A stretch of DNA of 59,904 nucleotides from an uncultured Roseburia sp. GTDB taxonomy: Bacteria; Bacillota; Clostridia; Lachnospirales; Lachnospiraceae. The notes under the pieces were generated by a model that worked only from the letters and a program-made list of their open reading frames with translations, was not told where the DNA came from and made no database searches. This document shows positions 28,476 through 37,001 of this stretch, in pieces (within the stretch, counting starts at the first letter, position 1; the number at the start of each line of letters is the position of its first letter). The translations under genes and the position numbers were made by a program. The DNA lies in NCBI GenBank assembly GCA_947246475.1, contig CAMXSH010000010.1, forward strand, positions 1 through 59,904. The letters run 5' to 3'.

Positions 28476-29288
28476 CTACATTTCCCTCGCCTTTTTTACA
28501 CAGGCTTTCATCGCCTCGATCACAGCGCTCCGGAGACCTTCTTTTTCCAGAATTCTCACAGCCTCTATAGTCGTACCCCCTGGAGAGCACACCATGTCTT
28601 TTAATTCTCCCGGATGCCTGCCGGTCTCCAGAACCATTTTAGCGCTCCCCAGCACACTCTGTGCCGCCAGCTCATAGGCCTGTGCCCGGGGCATGCCGTC
28701 TGACACTGCCGCATCTGCCATAGCTTCAATAAACATAAATACATACGCAGGAGAGCTTCCGCTCACGCCGATCACTGTATCGATCATGGTCTCGGACACT
28801 TCATGAGCGATGCCAAAGCTGGAGAATATTTCCATCGTTTTTTTCTTATCTTCTATCGCTATATTTTCGTTAAAACATATGCCAGCTGCTCCTTCCAGCA
28901 CCAGCGCCGGAGTATTAGGCATACTTCTCACTAATTTGATATTCTTGCCAAAAAGACGCTCTATATTCTCCATCGTCTGTCCGGCAGCGATGGATATAAT
29001 CAGGGCATCCTTTCTGATCTCATCCCGGATCTCCTGAATTACTGCCTCAAATTGAAAGGGTTTCACTGCCAGAACGAGAACATCTGCCGCTCCCGCTACC
29101 TTCTTATTATCTGCTGTTACATGTACACCTAGCTGATCCTTCAGTTTGGAGAGTGCTTCCTGATTTCTTCGGGATACTATGATGTCTTCCGCTGCATACA
29201 GCTTTTTCTCCAGTATTCCCTTTATCATAGCCTGTGCCATGTTGCCGCAGCCAATAAAACCTAACTTATTTTTCACTCTTTTCTCCAT
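28476..29288 (-). CDS. proC: Pyrroline-5-carboxylate reductase
   Basis: 270 residues, normal size. It reduces pyrroline-5-carboxylate to proline with NAD(P)H. N-terminal Rossmann fold (LGFIGCGNMAQAMIKGIL), middle motif VLAVKPFQ and VRSMPNTPALV, and the C-terminal dimer/substrate domain (GSSPAYVFMFIEAMADAAV, CSPGGTTIEAVRILE) are intact. It sits between rpiB (33 bases upstream) and atpZ, on one apparent transcript. Confidence 0.96.
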   Translation of the reverse strand: MEKRVKNKLGFIGCGNMAQAMIKGILEKKLYAAEDIIVSRRNQEALSKLKDQLGVHVTADNKKVAGAADVLVLAVKPFQFEAVIQEIRDEIRKDALIISIAAGQTMENIERLFGKNIKLVRSMPNTPALVLEGAAGICFNENIAIEDKKKTMEIFSSFGIAHEVSETMIDTVIGVSGSSPAYVFMFIEAMADAAVSDGMPRAQAYELAAQSVLGSAKMVLETGRHPGELKDMVCSPGGTTIEAVRILEKEGLRSAVIEAMKACVKKAREM

Positions 29289-29321
29289 TTCTTTTCTGCT
29301 ATTTAACTTCCAGCACAGCCT

Positions 29322-29753
29322 TTATTCGTCTTCCAACATGGCTATCCGTCTCGCATGACGCTCAGCACCGGAAAATTCTGTATTTAAGAAAGTGTCCACG
29401 ATCTTTACCGCGAGCCCTGGACCGACAACCCTTGCCCCCATCGCCACAATATTTGCATCGTTATGTAATCTGGTCGCTTCCGCGCTGAAACAATCATGAC
29501 ACTGCGCGGCACGTATTCCTTTTACCTTATTGGCAGCGATCGAGATGCCAATACCAGTGCCACAGATCAGGATCCCCTTCTCACATTCCCCGTCTGCTAC
29601 CGCGTGGGCCACTTTTTTCCCATACACTGGATAATCCACCGGATCTTCGCTGAAAGACCCATAATCTTTATACTCCAGGCCCTTTTCATCCAGATACTTG
29701 ATAATTTCCTGTTTTAGATTGTAACCTGCCTGGTCACTTCCCAATGCTATCAT
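29322..29753 (-). CDS. rpiB: Ribose-5-phosphate isomerase B
   Basis: 143 residues from ATG 29753. The upstream ATG at 29759 directly abuts GGAGG, whereas the second ATG has it at six bases. It interconverts ribose-5-phosphate and ribulose-5-phosphate; related LacA/B proteins act on galactose-6-phosphate. Seen are GSDQAGYNLK, the catalytic Cys loop ILICGTGIGISIAANK, and LHNDANIVAMGARVV. The gene order ywlC / LMW-phosphatase / rpiB is the same as ywlC-ywlE-ywlF in B. subtilis, where RpiB is YwlF. A small hairpin (29773-29789) lies just upstream. Confidence 0.95.
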   Translation of the reverse strand: MIALGSDQAGYNLKQEIIKYLDEKGLEYKDYGSFSEDPVDYPVYGKKVAHAVADGECEKGILICGTGIGISIAANKVKGIRAAQCHDCFSAEATRLHNDANIVAMGARVVGPGLAVKIVDTFLNTEFSGAERHARRIAMLEDE

Positions 29754-29772
29754 TTTCATCCTCCATTCGCAG

Positions 29773-29789
29773 GGTGAACGCAGTTCACC
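29773..29789. repeat. Short inverted repeat upstream of rpiB
   Basis: A perfect 7-bp stem (GGTGAAC/GTTCACC) with a 3-base loop, about 20 bases before the rpiB start. A second small palindrome (CTAGTG/CACTAG) lies about 30 bases further upstream. Neither has a U-tract. Function not assigned. Confidence 0.4.
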
Positions 29790-29831
29790 TTTGCCTTATT
29801 GCGTCTCGCATTTTTCGTTCTAGTGAGTACA

Positions 29832-30278
29832 CTAGTCCCACTCCAGTTTTTTCTTTATCTTATAAAGCAAGTCCTTTATCTCCACATAACTTGCCTCATA
29901 CACCGATTCGTCTCCTCCGTGGGGCGGCAGAACCTCTCCCTCTTCGCCAGCAAACTCGTGGAGGGTATACACGTTGTCAGAAATGCCAAAATCCTCAACC
30001 ACTTTCACCTTTTCCACAAAATTCATCGTGATGATCAAGGTGTCTTCCGTCACTTCCTCCGGCTGAAATTCTGTCGAAATCTGCTCCTCACAGGGAACCG
30101 CATGATTCATAAGAATATCCGTCACCTTCATGTTCCGCGGCTCCGGAAACAAAACCACAAGTCCCCGGGACAGGATCTCCTTATCCTTGTCCATCAGGAT
30201 ACTTTTGAACATCCACTCCGCCATCGGACTTAATGTCACATTTTCCTTGCTTACAAATATAACTTTTTTATAATCCAT
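29832..30278 (-). CDS. Low-molecular-weight phosphatase homologue lacking the catalytic residues (YwlE position)
   Basis: 148 residues from ATG 30278 (GGAG six bases upstream; ATGs at 30290 and 30296 are alternatives). The fold matches LMW protein phosphatases: VIFVSKENVTLSPMAEWM at the N-terminus and VYTLHEFAGEEGEVLPPHG near the end. The P-loop CX5RS should carry Cys and Arg, but reads Ser10 and Leu16 here. The general-acid Asp of the DPF/Y motif is Pro (LPPHG). All three catalytic groups are therefore gone. In B. subtilis this position holds YwlE, a protein-arginine phosphatase. The fold is otherwise well kept, so a binding or regulatory role is more likely than decay. It overlaps ywlC by 11 bases. 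Confidence 0.82.
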   Translation of the reverse strand: MDYKKVIFVSKENVTLSPMAEWMFKSILMDKDKEILSRGLVVLFPEPRNMKVTDILMNHAVPCEEQISTEFQPEEVTEDTLIITMNFVEKVKVVEDFGISDNVYTLHEFAGEEGEVLPPHGGDESVYEASYVEIKDLLYKIKKKLEWD

Positions 30279-31356
30279 CCCCGACTCCATCTCCATCTTC
30301 TACCTCGACCAACTGCTGTCCAGCGGCTTTCAACAAACGGTTCATCACCGCTTCTTCCCTGGCAGAATCATAAAAACTTTCTGATAAGATCACCTTTACG
30401 TGAAGCTCGTCAAATCTGCGGAGCACCCCATAAAGATATCGTCCCACATCGTCCCTCTTTCTGGAACCTGACGTCACAACCTGACCCACATCGTACCGGG
30501 CTGCGGTCTCTTCGGTGGCAAGTATGCCGATCTCTTCCGAAAGAACTCCTTCTTGAACCAGCCGTCCTGCTGCCTCTTTGATCGCCGAAACGACTGCCTC
30601 CTGTCCGCCACAAAACACTTTCATCTGTGCTTTTGGTGCATAATGTCTGTATTTCATGCCAGGAGCCTTCGGCGCGACGTCTCCTTCCACACTGAGAAGA
30701 GCCGGATCCATCAATACCTCTCCTGCCACCTCTTCTACCATCTGTCTTGTAATATATCCTGGACGAAGAATCACCGGAATTTCGCCGGTCAGATCCACGA
30801 TGGTGGATTCAAATCCGATCCCCACTTCACCGCCATCGATGATCATATCGATCTTTCCGTCTAAATCTTCTCTCACATGCTCCGCCCTGGTAGGGCTGGG
30901 GCGTCCTGACGTATTGGCGCTGGGGGCTGCCACAGGCACCGCTGCCGCCTCCAGAAACTGCAGCGCTCCGGGATGTTCTGGCATGCGAACGGCTACGGTC
31001 CCCAGACCGCCAGTTATCTCATAGGGAACACAATCTGCCTTTTCAAATATCATCGTCAGAGGCCCGGGCCAGAAAGCCTCTGCCAGCCTCACTGCCGTGT
31101 CCGGAATCCATCTGGTGATCCCTTGTAATTGGGAAAACCGGCTGATGTGGAGGATCAGAGGATTATCCGACGGGCGGCCCTTCGCTGCGTAAATCCTTCG
31201 GGCGGCTTCCTTTTGAAGCCCATTCCCTCCCAGACCATACACGGTCTCCGTGGGAAATGCCACCAGTCCCCCCTGATCTATGATCCTTTTTGCCTCCGCC
31301 AGTTCAGTGGGCTTATACCCTCTGTCCGGACTCCAGATAATGTATTTTGTATTCAT
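30268..31356 (-). CDS. ywlC: Threonylcarbamoyl-AMP synthase (Sua5/YwlC type)
   Basis: 362 residues. It makes threonylcarbamoyl-AMP from threonine, bicarbonate and ATP, the first step of t6A modification of ANN-decoding tRNAs. The N-terminal YrdC domain (about 1-200: VAFPTETVYGLGGN, KGRPSDNPLILHI, AAPSANTSGRPSPT) is followed by the linker and C-terminal Sua5 domain (APGMKYRHYAPKAQM onward), which distinguishes Sua5 from short TsaC. The start at 31356 (MNTKYIIW) fits relatives; 31389 is an in-frame alternative with no better ribosome site. Confidence 0.95.
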   Translation of the reverse strand: MNTKYIIWSPDRGYKPTELAEAKRIIDQGGLVAFPTETVYGLGGNGLQKEAARRIYAAKGRPSDNPLILHISRFSQLQGITRWIPDTAVRLAEAFWPGPLTMIFEKADCVPYEITGGLGTVAVRMPEHPGALQFLEAAAVPVAAPSANTSGRPSPTRAEHVREDLDGKIDMIIDGGEVGIGFESTIVDLTGEIPVILRPGYITRQMVEEVAGEVLMDPALLSVEGDVAPKAPGMKYRHYAPKAQMKVFCGGQEAVVSAIKEAAGRLVQEGVLSEEIGILATEETAARYDVGQVVTSGSRKRDDVGRYLYGVLRRFDELHVKVILSESFYDSAREEAVMNRLLKAAGQQLVEVEDGDGVGDGL

Positions 31357-31410
31357 AGCCTTTTGTCTGCCTTCATCCATAAAATCCATATAGAATATAT
31401 TACCACAAGA

Positions 31411-32109
31411 TCATTGGTTATACAAGAAATTTTCGATCCCTTCCGCAATGGCATTTGCCATTTTTTGTTGATAATCCCCGGATTTTAAGAGCTGCTCCTC
31501 CTGAGGATTGGAGAGAAAGCCACACTCAATGATGGCAAATATCCCCTCCGTCTTCTTTAACATGTAATAACTGTCGTTTCCCTTCTCCACCCGGTGATTT
31601 CCATCTGCTATTTTTTCCTTCACCGTCTCCTGCAGTACTGTTGCAAAAGCGTGGCTTTCTTCTGAATTATTGTAGTAAAACACCTGCGCCCCTTTCGTCC
31701 CAGCAGAATAACTATTTTGATGAATGCTTACAGTCAGGGCGGGTTTATTCTCATTGATCATGCTCACCCTGGACTTTAGATCTGAGAGCTTTTTCCCCGA
31801 TGCCTTTTCATGGCACAATGCCTGATCCTCTTCTCTGGTGAGCAGAACCTGGTACCCACTATCTTCCAGCACCTGTTTCAATTTCAGCGCTATACTCAGG
31901 TTAACATCCTTTTCCAGCGTCCCCCCCACTCCCACTTTTCCGGGATCAAAACCGCCATGTCCGGGATCCACCATAACCAGCTCCTTGGTATTTTTACCTG
32001 TTATATTCAGCACCGCCTGGTCCTTTACCTGAATGGTAGCGAGGACGACTACCGCAAACAAAAGGATCGTCACTGCCCAGACTTTCCATGTCCCTCGTTC
32101 TCTTTTCAT
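31411..32109 (-). CDS. cwlD: N-acetylmuramoyl-L-alanine amidase, CwlD-like
   Basis: 232 residues from ATG 32109. An N-terminal membrane/signal helix (VWAVTILLFAVVVLATIQV) precedes an Amidase_3 domain with the zinc ligands His (VDPGHGGFDPG), Glu (EKDVNLS) and His (VSIHQNS), and the catalytic Glu (IIECGFLSNPQE). CwlD in B. subtilis cleaves side chains from cortex peptidoglycan so that muramic lactam can form, which spores need for germination. The size, the membrane anchor and the sporulation genes in the window support the CwlD call over a vegetative amidase. It is downstream of the GH18 gene. Confidence 0.87.
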   Translation of the reverse strand: MKRERGTWKVWAVTILLFAVVVLATIQVKDQAVLNITGKNTKELVMVDPGHGGFDPGKVGVGGTLEKDVNLSIALKLKQVLEDSGYQVLLTREEDQALCHEKASGKKLSDLKSRVSMINENKPALTVSIHQNSYSAGTKGAQVFYYNNSEESHAFATVLQETVKEKIADGNHRVEKGNDSYYMLKKTEGIFAIIECGFLSNPQEEQLLKSGDYQQKMANAIAEGIENFLYNQ

Positions 32110-32163
32110 AAAAAATTCCACTCCATACATCTTTATTATCAATGTACGGAGTGGACAAAATGT

Positions 32164-33879
32164 CTATTCCTGTTTTTGTATATATTTTGCGATGGTCGTC
32201 CATGTAACAGGACGCTCAAAACCGAGCTTCCAGAAGGCTGCTCCTGCCGCTTTGTTACCAAAGACCACTTCTAATTTTTTCTCCAGCGAAGTCTCTTCCT
32301 CCAGCCATATCCGGTACTTATGATTATCTGCCTTATATTCTGCATAATACTGTCCGGTAGCCTCATCCCATTCCGAAGTCACTCCATGGGACTGAAGAAG
32401 GCTTTCTGCAGAGCTCATGCCATAGACAGCGGGTGGACTGGCCAGTTTGCCTTTCTTCGTCTCTTTCCACAGCCTTGTATAGAAGGGAAGCGCTACCACA
32501 ACCCGCTCTGCCGGAATATATTTCAACCCAAGCTCGACACCATTTTTTACAAAAGGCAGTGATGAAACAGAACCGCTCTCTGTGCTTCCGGAATAATGTT
32601 CATCGTATGCCATAAAGATCACATAATCCACGACTCTGCCCTGCTCTGCCCAGTTATAGAAAGATGAACTTTCTGTAGGAAGGTAATCATCCACCGACAC
32701 TACAATGTTGTTGGCATGGCAGGCGAGCACCAGCTCCCTTAAAAATTCCAGATATGCAGGAGCTGTCTTTGCCGTTATTTTCTCAAAATCCACATTGATC
32801 CCATCCAGGTTATACCGCAGCGCTGTGGTCACCAGATTGTTGATCAATTTAGTCCGGATCGATGTTCTTCCAAGTATCTTCTTTATATTAATTTTATTTT
32901 TCTTTTCATCAAAATCATTAACCAGCCCCCACACTTTCATTCCTTTTGCGTGGGCCGCCGACACATAATCCGTGCTGGCAAGGGAAGAAATGTTTCCCTT
33001 ATTGTCAATGAGCGCAAACCAGGTAGGTGAAATTACATTGAGGCTTGCAGCCTGCGACGTCTTGAGCTGAAAATCCGCACTTCCCACTACACCCGTCATC
33101 TGATGCCATCCAAGGCAGATCGTTTCGTCCATCTTGATCTGAGGGAATATATCTTCCTGCTTCTCCGTGGTCCACGCCTTCTCCATCTTTTCCGTCAGAT
33201 ATTCTTCGGGAACATATCCTGCGATGCCTTCCAATGTAAAAATCTTCTGGTACCCATTTTCAGCCTTACTTGAAGTATCTACCAGAACCTCTTTGGCTTT
33301 TTTCAGTTCCAGCAGGTAATCGTACTTTTTATTTGGTCCCACCCGAAGCCTTATGTCATCCGCCAGTACGGCAAATGTATTATTGCTCTCAAAATCTGAC
33401 TGCACCAGAACCCGGTTCGGTTCCTGCATATAGGAATAGTTGATCCTGGAATACTGCGCCACAAATTCCATCGCCACATAAGTAATTTCTCCGTCCTGGT
33501 ATAACACCTGATAAGACATTTCCTTCGTCTCTTTTCCCAGTGTATAGCGAAGGCTGTCCGCCATATTTACCGTGATCAGCCCCCCGGAAGTCGCCAGGCA
33601 CAGAACATCCTCTTTATCATCCCAGTAAATCCGCTCATTCATATATCCGATAGCGGTCTCCATTGGAACATAAACGACGCCGCTGACCAGTTTTCCTCTC
33701 TCCTCTACCGGCTTTCCATTTATAATAAGCAATGCCTCTTCTTTGCCGATCTTATACTGCTCACTCATCGGCCTCTGGGTAAAACTTGGTGCAAACTTCT
33801 TAAACACGATCATACCCACCGCCGCAAAAAGTGCAAGTATGACAAATAATATAAATATCACGGTCAGCTTCTTTTTCAT
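32164..33879 (-). CDS. Membrane-anchored SH3/GH18 protein, spore-cortex-lytic or peptidoglycan-binding type
   Basis: 571 residues. The N-terminal helix (KLTVIFILFVILALFAAVGMI) is an anchor. Next comes a copper-amine-oxidase-like/stalk region (ALLIINGKPVEERGKLVSGV, VYVPMETAIGYM), an SH3-like domain (about 170-230: DDIRLRVGPNKKYDYLLEL), and a GH18 barrel (about 250-571) with the catalytic DGINVDFE. The order resembles YaaH/SleL-type spore hydrolases, which act on N-acetylglucosaminyl bonds in cortex fragments. It is first in a probable operon with cwlD under a sigma-A promoter, so expression is not limited to sporulation. Confidence 0.85.
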   Translation of the reverse strand: MKKKLTVIFILFVILALFAAVGMIVFKKFAPSFTQRPMSEQYKIGKEEALLIINGKPVEERGKLVSGVVYVPMETAIGYMNERIYWDDKEDVLCLATSGGLITVNMADSLRYTLGKETKEMSYQVLYQDGEITYVAMEFVAQYSRINYSYMQEPNRVLVQSDFESNNTFAVLADDIRLRVGPNKKYDYLLELKKAKEVLVDTSSKAENGYQKIFTLEGIAGYVPEEYLTEKMEKAWTTEKQEDIFPQIKMDETICLGWHQMTGVVGSADFQLKTSQAASLNVISPTWFALIDNKGNISSLASTDYVSAAHAKGMKVWGLVNDFDEKKNKINIKKILGRTSIRTKLINNLVTTALRYNLDGINVDFEKITAKTAPAYLEFLRELVLACHANNIVVSVDDYLPTESSSFYNWAEQGRVVDYVIFMAYDEHYSGSTESGSVSSLPFVKNGVELGLKYIPAERVVVALPFYTRLWKETKKGKLASPPAVYGMSSAESLLQSHGVTSEWDEATGQYYAEYKADNHKYRIWLEEETSLEKKLEVVFGNKAAGAAFWKLGFERPVTWTTIAKYIQKQE

Positions 33880-34191
33880 CTGTTATACTTCCTTTCGTTT
33901 ATCAATCGTTTTCTCGTCATTTTTTTGCCATGGTATCATTATAACAGTTGTGATAATGGTTTTCAAGGGCTATCGTTATGAGCAGCCACTACCTACGCAT
34001 ATAGAAAGAAGCGGCTGACAGAAACGAACAAATCCGAGAGAGCGTTTACAGTATCTTGTGGCAGGAACAGCGGAAACACGCCCCCACAGAGCACAGGATA
34101 TAGAACGGTTACAGACTGGGCGGTGGGATTGTCAAAACCTATTACCGTCGAGCTAGCTTTTCATCATACCATAAACTGGAAGTTGTCAGTG
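33880..34191. other. Intergenic region with GH18 promoter and unrecognised debris
   Basis: 33880-33966 is the GH18 leader and promoter. From about 33970 to 34190 there is GC-richer sequence with stops in all frames and no recognisable motif in any frame; it could be a residue of a lost accessory gene. No tRNA, attachment site or inverted repeat was seen. Confidence 0.5.
33938..33966 (-). promoter_or_regulatory. Sigma-A promoter for the GH18-cwlD-ywlC block
   Basis: TTGAAA (33966-33961), 17-base spacer, TATAAT (33943-33938), 58 bases before the GH18 ATG. It is the only strong promoter I could find upstream of ywlC, rpiB and proC. Confidence 0.75.
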
Positions 34192-34812
34192 TTACATATC
34201 TTCAATCAGGATAAAGCCTCCATCATTCTTACCATTGAGAAATGTAAACATTGTAGGCTCACCTCCACCATTTATATAAAATGGCAACCAATTTGTATGT
34301 AGCTGTAATAATAGCATATCATCAGATTTAACTTTACTATTTTGAAAAAAGGCAGGGATACCGCAAAATTTATCTACATCTAATTGCTTAAATTCCGTGG
34401 TGTCCATTTCTTCACTTTCAGTTGTTTGAGGTATCCATATAGTTTCACTATCTACTGTTGGACCAACACAGAAATTCTCTGTATGAATATATCCTGGGAT
34501 TTTTCCATTAGGTTGAACAATAATCGCATTCTCACCCGCATCAGGATAAATTATATCCGGGTCAAAAAACGGGTCAGTTTTATCTTCTGGCTGTGTCATA
34601 AAAATATATACTAAAGTCAAATCTTTCAATTCACTATTAAAGTCATTTATTCGTATCTGCCCTATAAATTTTAATGGCCGATTATCCCACGGAAGGCTAA
34701 TCGGCCATTGGGGGGCGACAATCCAATCTGGTTGTCCGCCAAATCTTGTTGTATATCGTTCACCACTGCCTCTGCTTTGAGAAATAAAAGTATCTATTTT
34801 GTAAGTTTTCAT
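34192..34812 (-). CDS. DUF1963/YwqG-like protein
   Basis: 206 residues. It resembles DUF1963 (YwqG) proteins: FGGQPDWIVAPQWPISLPWD, a middle PLKFIGQIRINDF, and the closing GEPTMFTFLNGKNDGGFILI. YwqG members are frequently found in polymorphic-toxin and immunity loci, where they act as probable immunity proteins, but none has a proven enzymatic role known to me. There is no toxin in the window. Translation initiates behind AAAGGAAG. It is the last gene of a patch with a hypothetical 146-residue gene and a gene fragment. Confidence 0.6.
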   Translation of the reverse strand: MKTYKIDTFISQSRGSGERYTTRFGGQPDWIVAPQWPISLPWDNRPLKFIGQIRINDFNSELKDLTLVYIFMTQPEDKTDPFFDPDIIYPDAGENAIIVQPNGKIPGYIHTENFCVGPTVDSETIWIPQTTESEEMDTTEFKQLDVDKFCGIPAFFQNSKVKSDDMLLLQLHTNWLPFYINGGGEPTMFTFLNGKNDGGFILIEDM

Positions 34813-34836
34813 TTTTATTCACTTCCTTTACTGCAG

Positions 34837-35027
34837 TAGGTATTCAAGCATATAAGATTCCCGGATGATAAATGTGGTCTCGTATTTTTGGCCAAGTTCC
34901 ATGTTTATTTCATATGCCCTTTTCAAGTCTTCCCAGACAAGCTCATATTCCAGATCCTGCTCATATTTATCCAGTTTTTGTTCCTTTACTTCATCCAGCA
35001 CAAACGGGACTGTTAATCTTCTTTCAT
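34837..35027 (-). pseudogene. Orphan C-terminal protein fragment
   Basis: Between the two hypothetical genes, a minus-strand frame without a start codon reads LYERRLTVPFVLDEVKEQKL, then DKYEQDLEYELVWEDLKRAY and KYETTFIIRESYMLEYLLQ, then stops (TAA) a few bases before the ribosome site of the YwqG-like gene. The amino-acid composition looks like real protein, but no in-frame ATG is suitable; an upstream TGA closes the frame inside the neighbouring gene. I do not recognise the family. It may be the tail of a deleted gene. Confidence 0.45.
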
Positions 35028-35453
35028 ATAATCAAAATAATCCGCTCCAACATAAATCACCTTATTGTCTTTTACAGCAAAACCAACCACATCACCCCAG
35101 TCCCCTTCACCTTCAACAACATAGGCTATTTCATCATTCTCACTTAACATGTTTACATATAGTGTTGTAAACCAGCAGTAATTTAAAATGTCAAGAGCAT
35201 TATCAGGAACAGGCAATTCATATTCCTCATCCATACCACATCCTTTTGCACAATTTAAGATTTCTTTACAGATTTCATTAATCACAGGCTCCGATAGATT
35301 ATTAAATGCCTCAACACATCTTTCAGCACATCCTTTCAAAGCAGCGCTTTTAACACCAACTCTCAGCTCATTACCGTTTTCTTCATCACGAAAAACATGA
35401 CTTTTGAAACTTCCCTCACAAAATCCATCTTCCTGATGCAACCAATTAATCAT
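35013..35453 (-). CDS. Hypothetical protein, possible immunity protein
   Basis: 146 residues with no family I can name. It has AAAGGAGG upstream of the ATG. Visible features: a cysteine-rich middle (KGCAERCVEAF, CKEILNCAKGC), a long helical stretch, and an acidic C-terminal region (VEGEGDWGDVVGFAVKDNKV) typical of small immunity-like proteins. It stands next to a YwqG-like protein and a gene fragment, in a patch of genes with unlike composition between conserved blocks. Function is unknown; the immunity idea rests only on context and acidity. Confidence 0.6.
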   Translation of the reverse strand: MINWLHQEDGFCEGSFKSHVFRDEENGNELRVGVKSAALKGCAERCVEAFNNLSEPVINEICKEILNCAKGCGMDEEYELPVPDNALDILNYCWFTTLYVNMLSENDEIAYVVEGEGDWGDVVGFAVKDNKVIYVGADYFDYMKED

Positions 35454-35570
35454 AAAACTTCTCCTCCTTTAAAACCTTTTCATTTTCATGAGTTTTGATT
35501 CACTTATTAACTAATATTGGAATTCAAAACAATATGGGGCTGTCGGGAAATGAAAACCCTAAAACAGGAA

Positions 35571-35597
35571 GAGTGTGATTCGCGATGAGTCACACTC
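35571..35597 (-). terminator. Terminator after rnfB
   Basis: A perfect 8-bp stem (35590-35597 with 35571-35578), 11-base loop, followed on the minus strand by TTCCTGTTTTAGGGTTTT. It lies 25 bases after the rnfB stop. Confidence 0.6.
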
Positions 35598-35621
35598 CCC
35601 CATAACATTCCATATATATCT

Positions 35622-36407
35622 TTACATAATAATTTTCTTCGGACATTTCTCCGCACATTTGCCACAGTTCTGGCATTTCTCCGGATCAATGACCGCCAGG
35701 TTATTTTCCAGTGTAACCGCACCGAATTCACACTGTTTCACGCAGAGTCCGCAGCCGATACATCCAGATTTACACACACTCATCACGTCTTTACCCTTAT
35801 CGTGGGAATTACACTGCACCTGATATTTCGTGTCGTACGGCTCCAGGGAAATGACAGAATTTGGACAGGTGTCCACACATTTTCCGCAGGCCACACATTT
35901 TTCTTTATCTACCACAGCGATGCCATCCTGGATCGAGAGTGCACCGAACTGACAGGCTGCCACACAGGAGCCAAGTCCAAGACAGCCATAGGTACATGAT
36001 TTGTCACCGCGTCCTGGTACCATTACCGCCTGACGGCAGTCCTGGGCGCCAATGTAATTATATTTCACGGAAGCCTGCTCACAGGTTCCGGCACAGCGCA
36101 CCTTCGCCACCATTTTTACGGCACTTCCCGCCTCTACACCGAGGATCGTTCCAATCTTTTCTGCCACCGGAGCTCCGCCTACAGGACAGCCGTTTACTTC
36201 CGCTGTACCAGCGACGATGGCCTCTGCCAGACCATCACACCCCGGAAATCCACAGCCTCCGCAGTTATTTCCTGGAAGGCATTCTCTTACCTGTTCTACC
36301 CGCTCATCTACTTCTACTGAGAAAAACTTTCCAGCCACGCCCAGAAGAAGACCGATAGCGATACCAAGCACTCCAAGGAGTACCACTGATATTATGATCG
36401 TATTCAT
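35622..36407 (-). CDS. rnfB: Rnf complex subunit B (iron-sulfur protein)
   Basis: 261 residues. N-terminal membrane helix (IIISVVLLGVLGIAIGLLLG), then the RnfB-specific four-Cys motif region (ECLPGNNCGGCGFPGCDGLA), then several ferredoxin-type CxxCxxCxxxC clusters (CVACGKCVDTC, GCIGCGLCVKQC, CQNCGKCAEKC). RnfB receives electrons from reduced ferredoxin. It is the last gene of the operon, order rnfC-D-G-E-A-B as in Acetobacterium woodii. It is shorter than the 333-residue A. woodii protein, as in many Lachnospiraceae. Confidence 0.96.
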   Translation of the reverse strand: MNTIIISVVLLGVLGIAIGLLLGVAGKFFSVEVDERVEQVRECLPGNNCGGCGFPGCDGLAEAIVAGTAEVNGCPVGGAPVAEKIGTILGVEAGSAVKMVAKVRCAGTCEQASVKYNYIGAQDCRQAVMVPGRGDKSCTYGCLGLGSCVAACQFGALSIQDGIAVVDKEKCVACGKCVDTCPNSVISLEPYDTKYQVQCNSHDKGKDVMSVCKSGCIGCGLCVKQCEFGAVTLENNLAVIDPEKCQNCGKCAEKCPKKIIM

Positions 36408-36425
36408 ATTAGTGCCCTCCTTTTA

Positions 36426-37001
36426 TCAAAAGCCGACGCCGCCAAAGCCACAGAACGCAATCGCCATCAAACCAGCGGTAATCAGAACGATCGGTGTGCC
36501 TTTGAAGACCTCAGGAATATTACTGTTTTCAAGTTTCTCACGAATACCTGCCATCAGAACAATGGCGATCAGGAATCCAATGGAAGCGCCGATACCGTTG
36601 ATCACACTCTCCAGCACATTGTACTCGTTCTGTACGCTGAGAAGCGCCACACCAAGTACAGCACAGTTCGTAGTGATCAGAGGAAGGTATACACCCAGGG
36701 ATTTGTAAAGGGCTGGCATTTTCTTTTTCAACACCATCTCCACAAACTGTACCAGGGCTGCGATCACGAGGATAAATACAATGGTATTCAGGTATTCCAG
36801 CTCAAAAGGTACCAGAAGATAATTATACAACAGGCTGGTACAAAGGGAAGCGATGGTGATTACAAAAAGTACGGCACCACCCATTCCTGCCGCTGTCTCC
36901 ACTTTCTTGCTGACGCCGAGGAATGGGCAGATACCCATAAACTGGCTGAGCACGAAGTTGTTTACGAGAGCAGCGGTAAAGAGAATTGTAAATATACTCA
37001 T
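36426..37001 (-). CDS. rnfA: Rnf complex subunit A
   Basis: 191 residues, six membrane helices, related to RnfE. The start FTILFTAALVNNFVLSQFMG (then ICPFLGVSKK) and the TTNCAVLGVAL motif are family signatures. It helps carry electrons and ions through the membrane. Its start overlaps the rnfE stop by four bases. Confidence 0.97.
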   Translation of the reverse strand: MSIFTILFTAALVNNFVLSQFMGICPFLGVSKKVETAAGMGGAVLFVITIASLCTSLLYNYLLVPFELEYLNTIVFILVIAALVQFVEMVLKKKMPALYKSLGVYLPLITTNCAVLGVALLSVQNEYNVLESVINGIGASIGFLIAIVLMAGIREKLENSNIPEVFKGTPIVLITAGLMAIAFCGFGGVGF

